Source: Zantedeschia hybrid cultivar
Lineage: Eukaryota; Streptophyta; Magnoliopsida; Alismatales; Araceae
Direction: 5' to 3'
Assembly: GCA_030544215.1 (NCBI GenBank)
Contig: JARZZO010000014.1
Location: 33,571,734 to 33,635,733, forward strand
DNA length: 64,000 nt
Shown piece after piece: positions 1-11,607 of this stretch; the first letter of the stretch is position 1, and the number at the start of each line of letters is the position of its first letter. A model generated the notes under the pieces. That model saw only the letters and a list, made by a program, of their open reading frames with translations, had not been told where the DNA came from and made no database searches. A program made the position numbers and the translations under genes.

Positions 1-389
1 TCTTTGTGACTTGGACGAGATATAAACATAATGCATATGACATAAGCAAATGATTTAAAGTCAGTAACAGACCAATGTCTCTTTACCAATACTCCACCGT
101 CGAATATCGTACTTCTTGGCTAGAAGTTGGAAATAAACAATCAATAACAGGACAATCAACCTCCATTCACCAATATTTCATGTGATATATCCAATACCCA
201 TAACAGAATATCTAATAAAGAACCAACCACCTCCAAAAATAAAATGAAATAAAATAAATAACTGTACAGTTGCATCAGAAAATTTTGGTTCCGTTGAGGT
301 GTTAAAACAAGTTTGGAAAGGGATTCAACAGTCTTAAGCAATTCTTAACTTTGAGGAAGGAAAACATCAAAAACAAAAATGAAGAAAGT
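1..389. other. Intergenic DNA before LINE insertion
   Basis: AT-rich sequence with no convincing gene. It is the left flank of the LINE inserted at 410; its last 20 bases (390-409) are one copy of the target site duplication. Confidence 0.6.
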
Positions 390-409
390 AACAGTGAGGA
401 AGGCATGCA

Positions 410-1224
410 AATTTGTAGAGAAGAATGCAGATATGTCATCGATCTCATTTGACTTCAAAGTGGGAGATGGGTGTGAGATGCTTTTCTGGAGGGACGAATG
501 GTGCTCTAACAGGTCAATGGCTTCTCAGTTTAGCAATCTGTTCTCTATTATTATTAAGCAGGAAGCCTCTGTTGCAGATGTAATTCCTCAAAATCATGCA
601 GGTCACCTGAGCATTACTCTCAGAAGGGATCCTACTGCGGTGGAACTAGATGAGCTCTTTGCCCTCTTCTCTTTGCTCAATCGGACCAACATTTGTAGTG
701 AAGAACAAGATAAGAGAATTTGGAGATGGAATAGTAATGGGAAATTTTCAGTTAATTCCCTAGTGTAATTTATGGATGATGGTGGCTGTAGGGTGTGGTG
801 GCACTATATTGTCTGGTCAAAGCCGCTTCCTAATAAAATCAAGTTGTTCCTATGGAAGATTGCATGGTCAAAGCCGCTTCCTAATAAAATCAAGTTGTTC
901 CTATGGAAGATTGCATGGTGCAGGTTACCTGCAGGTCAAACGATTAAGAAATTTCATACAAATGCCAGCACTAAGTGCTCTTTATGTGCTGCTTTTGATG
1001 GGAATCAGAACCACCTTTTTTATGTCTGTGGTACTATCAGCGTGCAATGGAAGGTTCTATGCAGATTGTTTCATATTAGATGGGTAGAACATGCTTCAGT
1101 TTTGGAGTTAATCAGATGGTGGGAACAAGTGTGCCCCTTTCCTTCACAGGAAAAATTGGGGTATCTGATTTGTCCTGCTCTTTTGTGGGCTATTTGGTGT
1201 GAAAAAAAACAGGAGAAGATTTAG
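410..1224 (+). pseudogene. LINE ORF2 C-terminal fragment with zf-RVT domain
   Basis: Two consecutive reading blocks match the C-terminal part of plant LINE ORF2 proteins. The first (to 768) has the hallmark FKVGDGCEMLFWRDEWC, followed by the spaced W-RW-SNGKFSV pattern. It ends at a TAA (766-768) and the frame shifts. The second block (772-1224) has NKIKLFLWKIAWCRLP and a C-x2-C then H-x4-C arrangement (CSLCAAFDGNQNHLFYVC), which is the reverse-transcriptase zinc-binding (zf-RVT) domain. The endonuclease and reverse transcriptase domains are absent because of 5' truncation. The stop and the in-frame 17-codon duplication (814-915) make it non-functional. Confidence 0.8.
814..915 (+). repeat. 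51-bp perfect tandem duplication inside the LINE zf-RVT region
   Basis: Positions 814-864 and 865-915 are identical. The period of 51 keeps the frame and doubles the 17 residues WSKPLPNKIKLFLWKIA. Identity of the two copies suggests a recent slippage event. Confidence 0.9.
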
Positions 1225-1521
1225 CGATCAATACAGGTGATCTAATGAGAAGTGCAATCGATGGGTTTACTTTTGGAGAGGGCTAAATTGTGGAGAAGCA
1301 CGTTGTCTTGATGCTCTCTGAATCATCAGTTTTTCTTCTTGATAAAACAGGTTTTGTTGTTATCCTGTGTTTTGTTATCTTTTCTGTTTTCTTTTGGGGC
1401 CTTGGTAGGCAGTGTGTTCCCTTTAAAGGCTTATTAGTGTGCCTTCCTTGTATCCTCTTACTGTTGTTTCAATGGAATTGTGACTTTTGTCACCTTCAAA
1501 AAACAGTGAGGAAGGCATGCA

Positions 1522-2055
1522 GACAGCTCTTGCATAGCTTAGAACTTTCGGAAAGAATGGACATACACAAGAAATAAGAGCAAAACAAATACCTTAGAGC
1601 AGATGCATCAGATTGGAGAGAGGCATCAAGGGCTGCATCCTCATAAGTTGAATGTGCAGGATGAATTATTGGACGACTCTGGGAAGAGTAAGCAAGAGTA
1701 CACTGTTTTTTGAACGGGGTGGGAATTCTACGCCAGCAGACTGTCAATACCCAAAGATATAACTAAAACTTCAATTTAATAATCATATTGAGAGATTGAT
1801 AATAGTAGTGAAAGACAATAATTCCAAAAATGGACAGCTAAGAAGATGTTCAAAGAGGCATAATTTCACATAAACAAAGTTCATATGACATAAACAGATA
1901 AGCATTTCATGTACTCTTTAGTACTTGTACTTTGACATCATTACATAAAGTGTAAAATCACACCCACTCCGGAACCATCTACGTATGTACATATACACAC
2001 ACGCACGCGCGCGCACACACACAGAGATAAGGGAGAGATAAATTGGCACATATAG

Positions 2056-2105
<50 letters not shown>

Positions 2106-2876
2106 GAATTGGTTTTAGAACTTGGTACCCATGGCGTTGGCTGCTGGAGGAGGAGGAAGGGAAGGTTGCTAGCAAGGCAGTATCGGGTAGGTGCTGGAAG
2201 AGGTGTCCCTCACATGCTACTGCTCTGATAATAGCCATAGCTACTGCTCTGATAGTCTGAAGCATCGGAAGGAGGGATCAGTTTGTCAAGGAAGAGGATG
2301 GATGGAAAAGAGTCAACGGTAAGAGGAGAAGGGAGTGGCAGAAGAGTTATAAGGCCAGATGCATCTCTGCTCTGGTGGGTAGAGACTGCTGTATGAGGTG
2401 GCTGCAGAAGGGTCATTGGACCAACAAGTGGAGGGAGGCAATATAAAGCTGGCACTGTAATGGGAAATGACACAGAAGCTAGGCATGAAGTATCAGAGAT
2501 GACAGTTAGATGGTTAAAAACAGACCAACCAGTGATGTTATGGATATATATGAATAGAAGGTACTGAGAAAAAAACTTGAACCAAAACAGTTCAGGCCAT
2601 TTTTCAGGTTTCCAAGTTGGCGTCCAATCCCAAATTAGCCAACCCTCCTTTGTGGCATATGTTCCTAGAGGTTTTAGTGGGGCCTGGGCTATAACCAATG
2701 AATCAACCAATGTGTGGTGGTTACAATTAATAGACATAAAAAGGACGTACAGCAATCCATCCGTATACATGTTCACATCCTACCAGACATTCGCTTATAG
2801 ATGTTTCTAAGGTAACTGATGCAATCCCTCTCAAAAGTGGTTCTCAAAAAGACATGTTTGAGTAGGGATCAAGTAG
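1522..2876. other. Intergenic DNA with a possible orphan exon and a GA microsatellite
   Basis: No recognisable gene. On the minus strand about 1606-1680 is an open stretch reading SRPIIHPAHSTYEDAALD and onward, bounded by an AG (ttcccag) and a GT (aag|gtattt), so it could be an exon of an unrecognised gene. A longer minus-strand open frame (2210-2776) contains a Y/S-rich end but matches nothing I know. Perfect GA repeats lie at 2061-2102 and a CA/CG dinucleotide run at about 1998-2022. Confidence 0.35.
2061..2102. repeat. (GA)n microsatellite
   Basis: About 42 bases of uninterrupted GA dinucleotide repeat. Confidence 0.95.
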
Positions 2877-3660
2877 GTGTCAACCTGCAAAATGGGTTAT
2901 GTTAAAAATCAAGAAGAGTTCAAGCTGAAGACCATTTTAAAAGCTCAATTCTCAGAACACCCTTTTGGAGAAGAAAGAAAACAGAGACAAATATCTAGAA
3001 TGTTGTGGTCGAAGAGGGAGCTTTACCGTAGTTTCATAAAATTTCAAATGGGAGAAGAAGATGATTATTGTTTTTAAGTTTCACTCCTCCTGGTTAGAAG
3101 ATAAGGAGGAAATCTTGGATGAGATTATCCTATTTTGTAAAGAATTGTCCTCTAAAGAGAAAAGGTAAGTATCCTAGATGGATAGACCCACAAGCTACCC
3201 AACTTACTACAAAGGAAGTCTCCTTGTTGCTGCAGGAAGTTAAAGAAGCAGTTTTCAGCCTAGGAGGAGAGAAAGCCCCACATCCTGATCGCCATACCAC
3301 GATCTTTTTCCAAACTTTGTTAAAGTGGACATCGTCAACAGTGTTAAAGAATTCCTAAATAAAGGCAGAGGGTGGCTGTGTGTTTGTGTGTCTGTGTGTT
3401 TATATTAATACCTAAAAAGGACAATGCTGAGGAACTATAAAATCATTGCCATGGTCCTTGCTGCAAGACTTGGTAAAGTAGTGGGGGGATGGTGGAGGAA
3501 AGCCCATCAGATTTTGTCAATGGCAGAGGACTCAAAGATGCTTTCCTCTGGCTGATGAAGTTCTGTTTTCCCTCAGAAGACTGAGACCAGAATCACAGGT
3601 AAGTTGGATTTTAATAAGGCGTATAGAGAGAAAGAAATGATATCACTTTCAGGGGCAGCA
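2877..3660 (+). pseudogene. Degraded LINE reverse transcriptase fragment
   Basis: Pieces of a plant LINE reverse transcriptase appear in the correct order but in different frames: EERKQRQISRMLWSKRE upstream (about 2970-3030), VFSLGGEKAPHPD (about 3250-3290, normally GxKAPGPDG), NYKIIAMVLAARLGKVV (about 3428-3480) and KLDFNKAY (about 3603-3627, normally LDFEKAYD). Stops and frame changes separate them. It is separate from the element at 410-1501, since its domains would lie upstream in a full LINE and no shared boundary is visible. Confidence 0.7.
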
Positions 3661-3903
3661 AATCTTGTTTAGAGAACACCTGCATTAAAGCAATCACCCT
3701 CACATGCTCATGGAGCAGATATATTCTCTGGATATCAGTGGAAGAAAACTTTGGACACTTTCTTGTAAATTTTTATTTTGATTACCACTGTCTGCAGAAT
3801 GATTCCTTAGATAATCTAGTGACTTCTGTTGTGGTAAGGAATCTACTCTCTTGCAACTGGTTGTACTACTACTTTACTCTAAAATAAAATTGGTGGTACC
3901 AAC

Positions 3904-3958
<55 letters not shown>

Positions 3959-6095
3959 CATTGTAGCTATCTAATTCAAGATCAGATGGTCATGAGACTG
4001 TACAGTTAAACCGCATGCCCTCTAGCAAAACGCATTATAGCACTCATCTATGTGAGGCATGCTACTATCCAGCTGGCGGTTAAACCACACGGCACTTTGG
4101 TGGTTTAAACCCCTTAATTGGTGATGAAAACTAAAACCTCAAGGGATGGGAACCAACCTTAAAAGCTAATTGGAGCCATTTCCTACTTTTTGGTTATTTT
4201 TATAATTTATTAAAAATATTTTTTGCATGCACATGGTCAGACGAGTACGATTGAGTTTCATGGTCGGACATGATTACACGGTAAAATTAACCCCCAAGGA
4301 ATGGAAACAACCCTGGCGGCAGATAATTGACTATTTAAAAATTTATGATGATTTTTTTTTAAATATGGAGATGAGGTGGATTAAGGCCGTGCGGTTAAAA
4401 CGCATGCATTGTAGCAAATTGCATTCTAGAATTCATATATATAATGCGCCCAGGGGCACACCTAACTTAAAGGCACCCCACCTCGAAAGCCCCCCCTCCC
4501 GACCTCCAAAAAAAAGAAAGTCGCCAAAAATTTAAAAATATTCCAATATTCCCATCTAGGTTGTTTCCTACTCCCTTGAATTTAAACTTAACTGTAGCCG
4601 TCCAATCAAATGCGACGTTGTTTGTAAATCAAAACTAAAATCCCAGGGGATAGGATCAACTATAAGGGCTAATATGATGAATTTCCTATTTTTTTACTAT
4701 TTTCAGTATTTTTAGATGTTGACTTTTGATATATGCCCGATCGGATAGCTCTGGTTGATCGGCAAGGTTGGATGGTGAAAATTAAAGACCTAGGAACGGG
4801 ATCAACCCTAAGGGCCCTATTTAAATATTTACAATTTCATGATTTAAAAAAAAAAACAATGGGGAGGGTGGGTTTTCAAGGGGGCACATCTAACTTAGAT
4901 GCGCCCCGGAGCACATTCTATCCTTTCCCATACATACATACATACGTACATACATATATATATAGGATTGCATTCTGCCCACCCTCAATCCACTTAACAC
5001 AAACAAAAACCCAACAATTACAGTATATGCATATACATAATTATATAAACAAGACAATTTTATTCCATGAAAGTAACAAGAAAGTCTAATTAGTCAATCC
5101 TAAAAATGTCATTGGGGTTTACTTTTGTTTTGTTTTGTTGAGAAATGCAATTATACCACACGTTTTACCACCCTCTTTGGCACGCACATTGGGAGCCATT
5201 TGTCACTTGATCAGAGAGCTCTCCTAAATGCACTAGGTGCAAAAGAAGTTATGTCAAAAGCAACTTTAATGAGAACCATGTGATCAAGTAGTCCAACAGC
5301 TCTGCAGTAGCGTGGGCCAAAGAATGTAGTTGTATGATAACATTCCTCTTCTTTGTTTGATTAGCCTTGGGGCTTATCTCAACATCCTTTCATTAATTCA
5401 CCACATTTCTTACTTTTTTTCTGAGTTCTTGCCTACAACACTCCAGCATATGTGACAATTATGTCTCCATCGCATCTCCCTGGACCACCTGCACCTCTTA
5501 AGTAGTGGACTTTTTGGCTTTGATGTTGCATGTCAATACACTGGGAGATTTCAATTCAACGTATTTCCCAAAGTCAGCTACTTTCTTGGGCTTGCACAGG
5601 CACAATAGCCTTTGTCAGCAGTCCGACTTTATCATGTTACTCACACACTTTTGTGGTCAAGGTAGTACACCATCTCGAGGAACACCAGATTCACCAAAGA
5701 GTTGTCCATGGCCTATGGCATCAGCGGCAGGGATCACCAGCAAACAATGATGGTGGAAAGATAGTTGGTGGTCTGACGTCTGCGACAGCATGAGGCATTG
5801 TGGGTATTCCTTAGACTTGTGTGTTCATTACATTACATACATTCTATCGTAGAAATCTGAAAATGAGGAGACATAATCCAACAATCGGAGGTACCACCAG
5901 ATGTCCAAAGGCAACAATCACGGGGTACCATCAGATATCCAAAGGACTAAGAAATAAAGTGGGGGCCTGGCAAATTTATTAATTTCCCCTGAGCAATAAG
6001 CAGATCAACAGAACTCTTTCCACATGACACCTTTATGCTAGAATATAGGAGGGGAAAAGGTTACAAACTCAAGCTTCTTACTCTCTCTCTCTTTC
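3661..6095. other. Gene-free AT-rich DNA with microsatellites and a long palindrome
   Basis: No gene seen. It holds a CT run passing into a TA run (about 3902-3953), a TACA-type repeat (about 4930-4965), and at 4876-4902 a 27-base near-perfect palindrome (arms GGGGCACATCTAA and TTAGATGCGCCCC around one C). A degraded version of the same palindrome is at about 4453-4479. The pair might mark the ends of a small non-autonomous DNA element of about 450 bp, but I could not define a TSD. Confidence 0.4.
3902..3953. repeat. (CT)n(TA)n compound microsatellite
   Basis: An uninterrupted CT tract runs directly into a TA tract. Confidence 0.95.
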
Positions 6096-6214
6096 TGTAA
6101 GGATTGAGGTTTTGGGTCCGGTTATCGGGTCAATTTCGGAGTCGGACCCCTTGGTTTGGCCCCTTGCGGGGCTTGGGCATGAGTTCCTTTTCACGTCGAG
6201 CTTGCTCGATGCGG

Positions 6215-7159
6215 TTCAAACGACGTCCAGTTAAGAGGACACGTTTTAGAATGTGCCACGTGGGTGCCACGTGGGCGGGCGTTAGGGCGCGAGAGTACGG
6301 CCCCGGTCTTATCGTCTGAATGGCGTCTTACATGGTCGACGCCATTCAGAGATCTAACAGTGTACGACCATCGTCTTGTCATCTGAAAGACGGCTACCTT
6401 GGACGACGCATTTTAGCAAGTTTCGGTTTGACCCCGCGAGCCCTCCCTCCTTTCCCTCATTCTCTCCATCTCTCTCTCTCTCCTCCCCTTCTCCCTTCTC
6501 CTTCCTTTCCTCTCCCCATTCTTCCTCTCCCTTCACTCCATCAACCTCCTAACTTCTACCACTACCACCGCCATCTCCTCCGTGGCGTATCTCTCTTCGG
6601 ACGGCGGACGACGTCCCGGTGGAGTGACGGCATCCACGGCGGTACCGGTGGCGGCTTGCGGCGTGGCGGTTCGGTGGCTAGGAACTAGGAGGAGTTCAAG
6701 TAACCGGTAGGGTGACGATCCCCGTTGTGTTTTGTTTAAAATCACGTTTTTCCCGCTTTGGAGCATGTTTAGGGGATCTTTGGGGTGAAAATGTTAACCT
6801 TGTAAATGAGGAATGAAGGGTTTTTAATGGGTATTTCGATTCTCCTCCTCCTCCCTTTTTGTGTTGTGTTTTTGTGCGTTTTGGGGGAGAAATCCCAATT
6901 TGTTACTCGGGGGAGGCCGAAAGAGAACCTGTCTGTGGGCGTTAAATGACGTCTTGGGACAGCGACGCCATTTAAAACGGCGGCTTCCACCTAGGACGCG
7001 ATTTAACCCAGATAAGGGGTTATGTCTCTTGTTCAGATAACGTCCAGGGATAGTGACGCCTTTTAAAAAGGCGGCTTCCGAGAACGACGCGATTTAGGCC
7101 ATATTCCGAAGCCAGTTTAGGAGTCTTAAATGATGTCGACCTAGAACGACACGATTCAA
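6215..7159. repeat. Cluster of eight GWC-N10-GAC inverted-repeat motifs
   Basis: Each motif has a left arm near TTAAATGGCGTC, exactly ten variable bases, then a right arm near GACGCCATTTAA. Positions: 6215-6251, 6317-6348, 6383-6416, 6942-6975, 6972-7006, 7032-7066, 7063-7098, 7126-7159. The copy at 6317-6348 has a perfect 11-bp stem (TGAATGGCGTC with GACGCCATTCA). Two adjacent pairs share an AT-rich arm. Four more copies lie at 39719-40025. Confidence 0.8.
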
Positions 7160-7161
7160 AA

Positions 7162-7792
7162 CAGAACTCCATTAATTCATATTATTAATACATGTTTACA
7201 TTGTTAGATAGTGGTTAAACGCATGTGTGAAATCATACTTCGAGGACGAGGATTTATACGTGATCGGATCACACTGTGTTGTGTTTCGTGCGACCGTGGA
7301 CCTAGAGTGACAGTTGTTAGCGCTTAGGCACCCTATGTCGGTGTGGGAGTGACACGGCGCCGGTGTAGGAGTGGTAGGGTGACGCTTAGAGAGAAGGTCA
7401 CCTGGTGTACTATGGGGTATAGCTAGTACCGGTGTGGGAGTGGTACATTTGGAGTGTCACTCGTGCTGGGGGAAGACAGAACTCCATTAATTCATATTAT
7501 TAATACATGTTTACATTGTTAGACAGTGGCTAAACGCATGTGTGAAATCATACTTCGAGGACGAGGATTTATACGTGATCGGATCACACTGTGTTGTGTT
7601 TCGTGCGACCGTGGGCCTAGAGTGACAGTTGTTAGCGCTTAGGCACCCTGTGTCGATGTGGGAGTGACACGGCGCCGGTGTAGGAGTGGTAGGGTGACGC
7701 TTAGAGAGAAGGTCACCTGGTGTACCATGGGGTATAGCTAGTACCGGTGTGGGAGTGGTACATTTGGAGTGTCACTCGTGCTGGGGGAAGCA
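7162..7792. repeat. 316-bp tandem duplication inside the LTR
   Basis: Copies at 7162-7477 and 7478-7792 differ at only a few bases. Both contain cttcgaggacgagg and a run of GGTGTGGGAGTG-type sub-repeats, and end at gctgggggaag. Confidence 0.9.
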
Positions 7793-8487
7793 GAACCACC
7801 TAGAGCCGGTTAGGCCGGAGTAGCCAGCGCGCTATTCGAGGGGTTGTTGTTTGGTCTCAGCGGGTCGTTGTTTTCCGCGTTCGGCCACGTGGTTTGTGTG
7901 TTTAGTCGAGACGCTGGTTGTGGACTCCGTGGTGGAGTGATTTCAGAGTTGTGCATGTTACATTTACGAATGCATGCGATTTATATCGAAATTTGAGAAT
8001 CTTTGGGAATTGTGTTTACTGCTTTAATTATTTAAATTGCCTAGATTTTGTATTGTTGCACTTGTGGGTGCGTGAGTGGGTGGTGGGGATCGAAGGATCC
8101 CTACTGAGTCCATTTCGATGAGACTCATCCTTGCGGTTTTCAGGTGAGGGTTCTAGGCGGGCGTAGCGTAGAGGGTTTCGCCTAAGGTTGCGCGCCAGCA
8201 GCCACTGTTTCGGGGTATGCCCCGATGTAGTTGTTACTTTTCCTTTCAGGCATGTACGCTTAATTATTTCTTTTCAGTTGGAATATGTAATTATTTGTTG
8301 AGTCAAGTCGAATTGTAATAATTTTTAATTCCTGCACTTTCCTTACAATTCGATGTGATGTGAATGTTTAGTTTAGTTTATCATTTATTTCCCAGACTTA
8401 CCGAGATCTTGGTTTGGTTACAAATTTTAATGATTCGGTACCCATTTAGTAATCGGATCACCAATTATAGGGTGACAGGTCGTTACA

Positions 8488-9057
8488 CTCTCTCTCCCTC
8501 TCTGTGTGTGTTTTTTCTATGACAGAACAGTGTCCCCTTGGGTTTCTGAACAATGACATAGCAAAAAGTTTGATGACACAAAGAAGAGATCAAGATTGAG
8601 ATATCTCTCGCTTGGACATCTCTAAGTCACTAAAGTCACACTCCTAGCTTCAGACTTTAACTATCGTCAATTCAAGATTTTGGTCATACAAGCATTATTG
8701 TTGAGTTAGCTTAACTTGAGGTTAAGTTATGGACCAAAATACCCTTGTCAATAATAACAAATGATACTTTTTACAAATACACACAAAAGTTGGATAGCCA
8801 TGTTGCTTGTCGGGACCGGACACATTATGATCCTCTCTACGTAGTTGTGGATCCATACCAAATCCAAAAGTATTACATCCCTACCTCGAGGAGAGTTTCC
8901 AGGATATAGGGGATGAATAGTTTTATACAAAAGTTAGATAGCCATGTTGCTTGTCGAGATCATACACATTATGATCCTCTTTACGTAGTTGTGGATGCAT
9001 ACCAAATCCAAAAGTATTACATCCCTACATAGAGGAGAGTTTCCAGGATATAGGGGA
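8488..9057. other. Intergenic DNA with a 144-bp direct duplication
   Basis: No gene. A block at about 8785-8930 (containing gatagccatgttgcttgtcg) is repeated at about 8929-9074 with roughly ten differences, and its second copy runs into the start of the large tandem repeat at 9058. Confidence 0.7.
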
Positions 9058-9179
9058 TGAATGGTTTTATAGGGTTGGACTACTTCTGATGTTTTCTTAT
9101 TTTTATACCGCTAGCTAATTTCAACGTGGTTTCCACAATAACATTTTAAGGCACAATAAAATATGTTAAGAATATGAAA

Positions 9180-10735
9180 AGGGTTATATGTTAAAGTTAA
9201 AAACCAAAGGAGCAGAAATGTATCATCTTACTTGAAAAAAGATTCATCAAAGTCTAAGTTATTACTGGGATATTGTCGAGCTGCCGTCAATTTGATGCTT
9301 CTACTTACTAGAAACTACACATCTTATGTTAATGTTAGAAACCAAGGGAGGAGAAGGAATGTATAACCTTACCTAAAAGGAGAATCATCGAAGTTCGAGT
9401 TGCTACTAAGATTTTGTTAAGCTCCCACGATATGATGCCTCCTACTAATTAAAAATAGTAAACCTTACATATGCTAAAGTTAGAACCAAAGGAAGGAGAA
9501 GGACTGTATCACCTTACTTGAAAGGAGATTCATCAGTATCCGATTGTTGCTGAGCTTTTGTCGAGTTGCCCTCAATTGGATGCCTCCTACTTACAAAGAA
9601 CTAAGTTAGAAATAAAAAATGGAGCAGGAATGTATCACCTTGGAGAATCATCAAAATCTAAGTTGATGCTTAGATATTGTCAAGCTGCCCCTGATTTGAT
9701 ACTGCCAGCTACTTCCTAAAAACTACAAATCTTATGGAGGAGCTGGAATGTATCACCTTACTTGAAAGTAGATTCATCGAAGTCCAATTTGCTATTAAGA
9801 TATTATCGAGTTGCCCCCTAATTTCATGGTCCAACTACTTATATTAAAAGCTACCAATATTATCTATTAAAGTTAGAAAGTAAAGGAGAAGTAGGAATCT
9901 ATCACCTTGCTTGAAAGAAGATACATCGAAGTTTGATTTGTTGTTGAGATATTGTCGAGCTGCCTATAATTCGATGCCTTATCTTATGGTAAAGTTAGAG
10001 AAACGAAAGAAGGAGCAGTTACCTGAAAGAAGACTCATCGAAGTCCGAGTTGCTGCTGAGATATTGTCGAGTTGTCGCCAATTCGATGCCCTCTACTTAC
10101 TAGGATCTACAAATCTAATGTTAATGTGAGAAACCAAGGGAGAAGCAGGAATGTATCGGCTTACCTGAAAGGAGATTCATCCAAATCTGACTTGCTGCTG
10201 AGAAAATGTCGAGATGCCCATGATTTGATGCCTCCAACTATTTATTAAAAACTGTAAATCTTATCTATACTGAAGTAGAACCCAAGGGAGGAGAAGGAAT
10301 GCATCACCTTACCTGAAAGGTGATTCATCAAAGTGCGAGTTGCTGCTGAGCTTTTGTCGAGCTACCCCCAATTTGATGCCTCTTACTTATAAGGAACTAC
10401 AAATCTTATGTTAAAGTTAGAAATAAAAAAGATAGAGCGGGAATATACATCTTGGAGAATCATCAAAATCTAGGTAGTTGCTTAGATATTGTTGAGCTGC
10501 CTTAATTTGAAGCCACCAGCTACTTACTAAAAACTACAAATCTTATCTATGTTAAAGTTAGAAACCAAAGGAGGAGCTGGAATGTATCATCTTACTTGAA
10601 AGTAGATTCACCGAAGTCCAATTTGTTACTAAGATAGTGTCAAGTTTACCCCTAATTTCATGGCTCCAACTACTTATTAAAAGCTGCAAATATTATCTAT
10701 ATTAAAGTTAGAAAGTAAAGGAGGAAGTATTCTAA
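9180..10735 (-). repeat. Minisatellite array, unit 1 (11 copies of 110-150 bp)
   Basis: Repeat anchors (gattcatc-type) fall near 9242, 9381, 9526, 9643, 9772, 9920, 10031, 10173, 10322, 10456 and 10604. Read on the minus strand each copy tends to run from a GTAG through GAGGCATCAAATTGGGGGCA and a GCTCGACAATATCTCAGCAG core to ttcag|GTAAG, so it resembles a 70-bp exon between an acceptor and a donor. No protein family was recognised. Confidence 0.8.
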
Positions 10736-10859
10736 CTGAAGAACTGATGTTTATCACAATGTGCCAAGATTATCTCTTTTCACTTCCCTAATCTTCAGAT
10801 GAAAAAGTGTGATTATTGTTGCAGAGAAAATAAACCCGACTTCCTATATCCGCTCTGTA

Positions 10860-11215
10860 TCTCATGTCACAGCCAGCACCCCCCCCCCTCTACATTTCAT
10901 CTGGCTGTCTGTCACTGGTCTATTTAATCTTTATTCTTTTTCTTTCAGTCTCTCATATGCCCTCTCTGTATCTCATGTCACAGCCAGCCAGCCCCCCCTC
11001 TCTCTCTGCATCTCATCTGTCTGTCTGTCTGTCTCTGGTCTATTTAATTTTTATTCTTTTTCTTTCAGTCTCTCATCATGCCCTCTCTGTATCTAATGTC
11101 ACAGCCAGCACCCACCCCCCCCTTCTCCCTCTCTCCCTGCATCTCATATGTCCATCTGTCTGTCTCTGGTCTATTTAATCCCCCTTCATCACCCATCCTC
11201 TTATCTCATCCATCT
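10860..11215 (+). repeat. CT-rich tandem array, unit 1
   Basis: Three copies of a 110-120 bp block containing TCTTTTTCTTTCAG, ctctctgtatctcatgtcac, a poly-C run and ctgtctgtctctggtctatt. On the plus strand the pyrimidine tract plus CAG resembles 3' splice sites. A related pair of copies lies outside the tandem units at 25255-25480. Confidence 0.85.
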
Positions 11216-11279
11216 CTCAGTATCTATGAAGTATCAATAAATTTTGCACTAGACATATATGAGTGGATTTGGTAATTGC

Positions 11280-11600
11280 ATCTTCTTATGTTTATACTTG
11301 ATATGAATTTGACAAATTTTGCACTTATTTGGTACATTAACATAGATCAATTTGGGTAGCATGAATGCTTTATTTGTGCATCACATTTAATAAAATCTTG
11401 CAATTTATCCTTTTTGATAAAATGTTGCCTGCCATCACCTAAGCTAAGACGATCGTTTGCTCACCTCGTTGCTTGTGACCTCCAATTACATAGGTTTCTA
11501 TTTCTGTCGCTGATCCATTTATGGCACTAATTACTACAGGTATAACCATGGGCATACCAACATACATATGAAACAAATGGAAGAGTGATCGATTGTGTTA
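11280..11600. other. Spacer inside tandem unit 1
   Basis: AT-rich non-coding spacer between the CT-rich array and the phospholipase C exons, repeated in the other three units. I looked for later C2-domain exons here on the minus strand and found none. Confidence 0.6.
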
Positions 11601-11607
11601 TATTTAC

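Larger units (their letters stand above)
410..1501 (+). mobile_element. 5'-truncated LINE (L1-type non-LTR retrotransposon)
   Basis: The 20 bases AACAGTGAGGAAGGCATGCA occur directly before the element (390-409) and directly after it (1502-1521), which is a target site duplication. The element lies between them in plus orientation. It begins inside the coding region, as expected for 5' truncation during target-primed reverse transcription. After the coding part comes a T-rich 3' region (about 1340-1495) ending in TTCAAAAAA at the right junction, the short A tail usual for plant LINEs. The retained coding part is the C-terminal end of ORF2. The intact TSD suggests the insertion is not ancient. 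Confidence 0.85.
6096..8487. mobile_element. Probable solo LTR (about 2.4 kb) of a Ty3-type element
   Basis: The segment starts TGTAAGGATT and ends GGTCGTTACA, so it has TG...CA ends that are imperfect inverted repeats. The flanking 5-mers CTTTC and CTCTC nearly match, but they lie in CT-rich DNA and are weak TSD evidence. No gag-pol lies on either side within reach, so a solo LTR is the simplest reading. Inside are eight inverted-repeat motifs (6215-7159) and a 316-bp tandem duplication (7162-7792). Strand is uncertain: the reverse complement begins TGTAACGACC, a start familiar from some plant Ty3 LTRs. Confidence 0.55.

Noticed and set aside
8748..8930. Minus-strand frame with YPGNSPRGRDVILLDLVW as a phospholipase C exon
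   Set aside because: No similarity to the X, Y or C2 domain sequences I know, and the duplicated copy at 8929-9074 does not keep the frame well.
9911..10129. Plus-strand frames in the minisatellite (KLEKRKKEQLPERRL type), also at 13485 and 17118
   Set aside because: Present only where the repeat happens to lack stops; the peptide is not kept between copies.
10809..11275. Frames encoding repeated SVSHxxALSVSHVTAS-like peptides in all units
   Set aside because: They follow the CT-rich tandem blocks and change frame with poly-C length; no protein family or codon constraint is visible.
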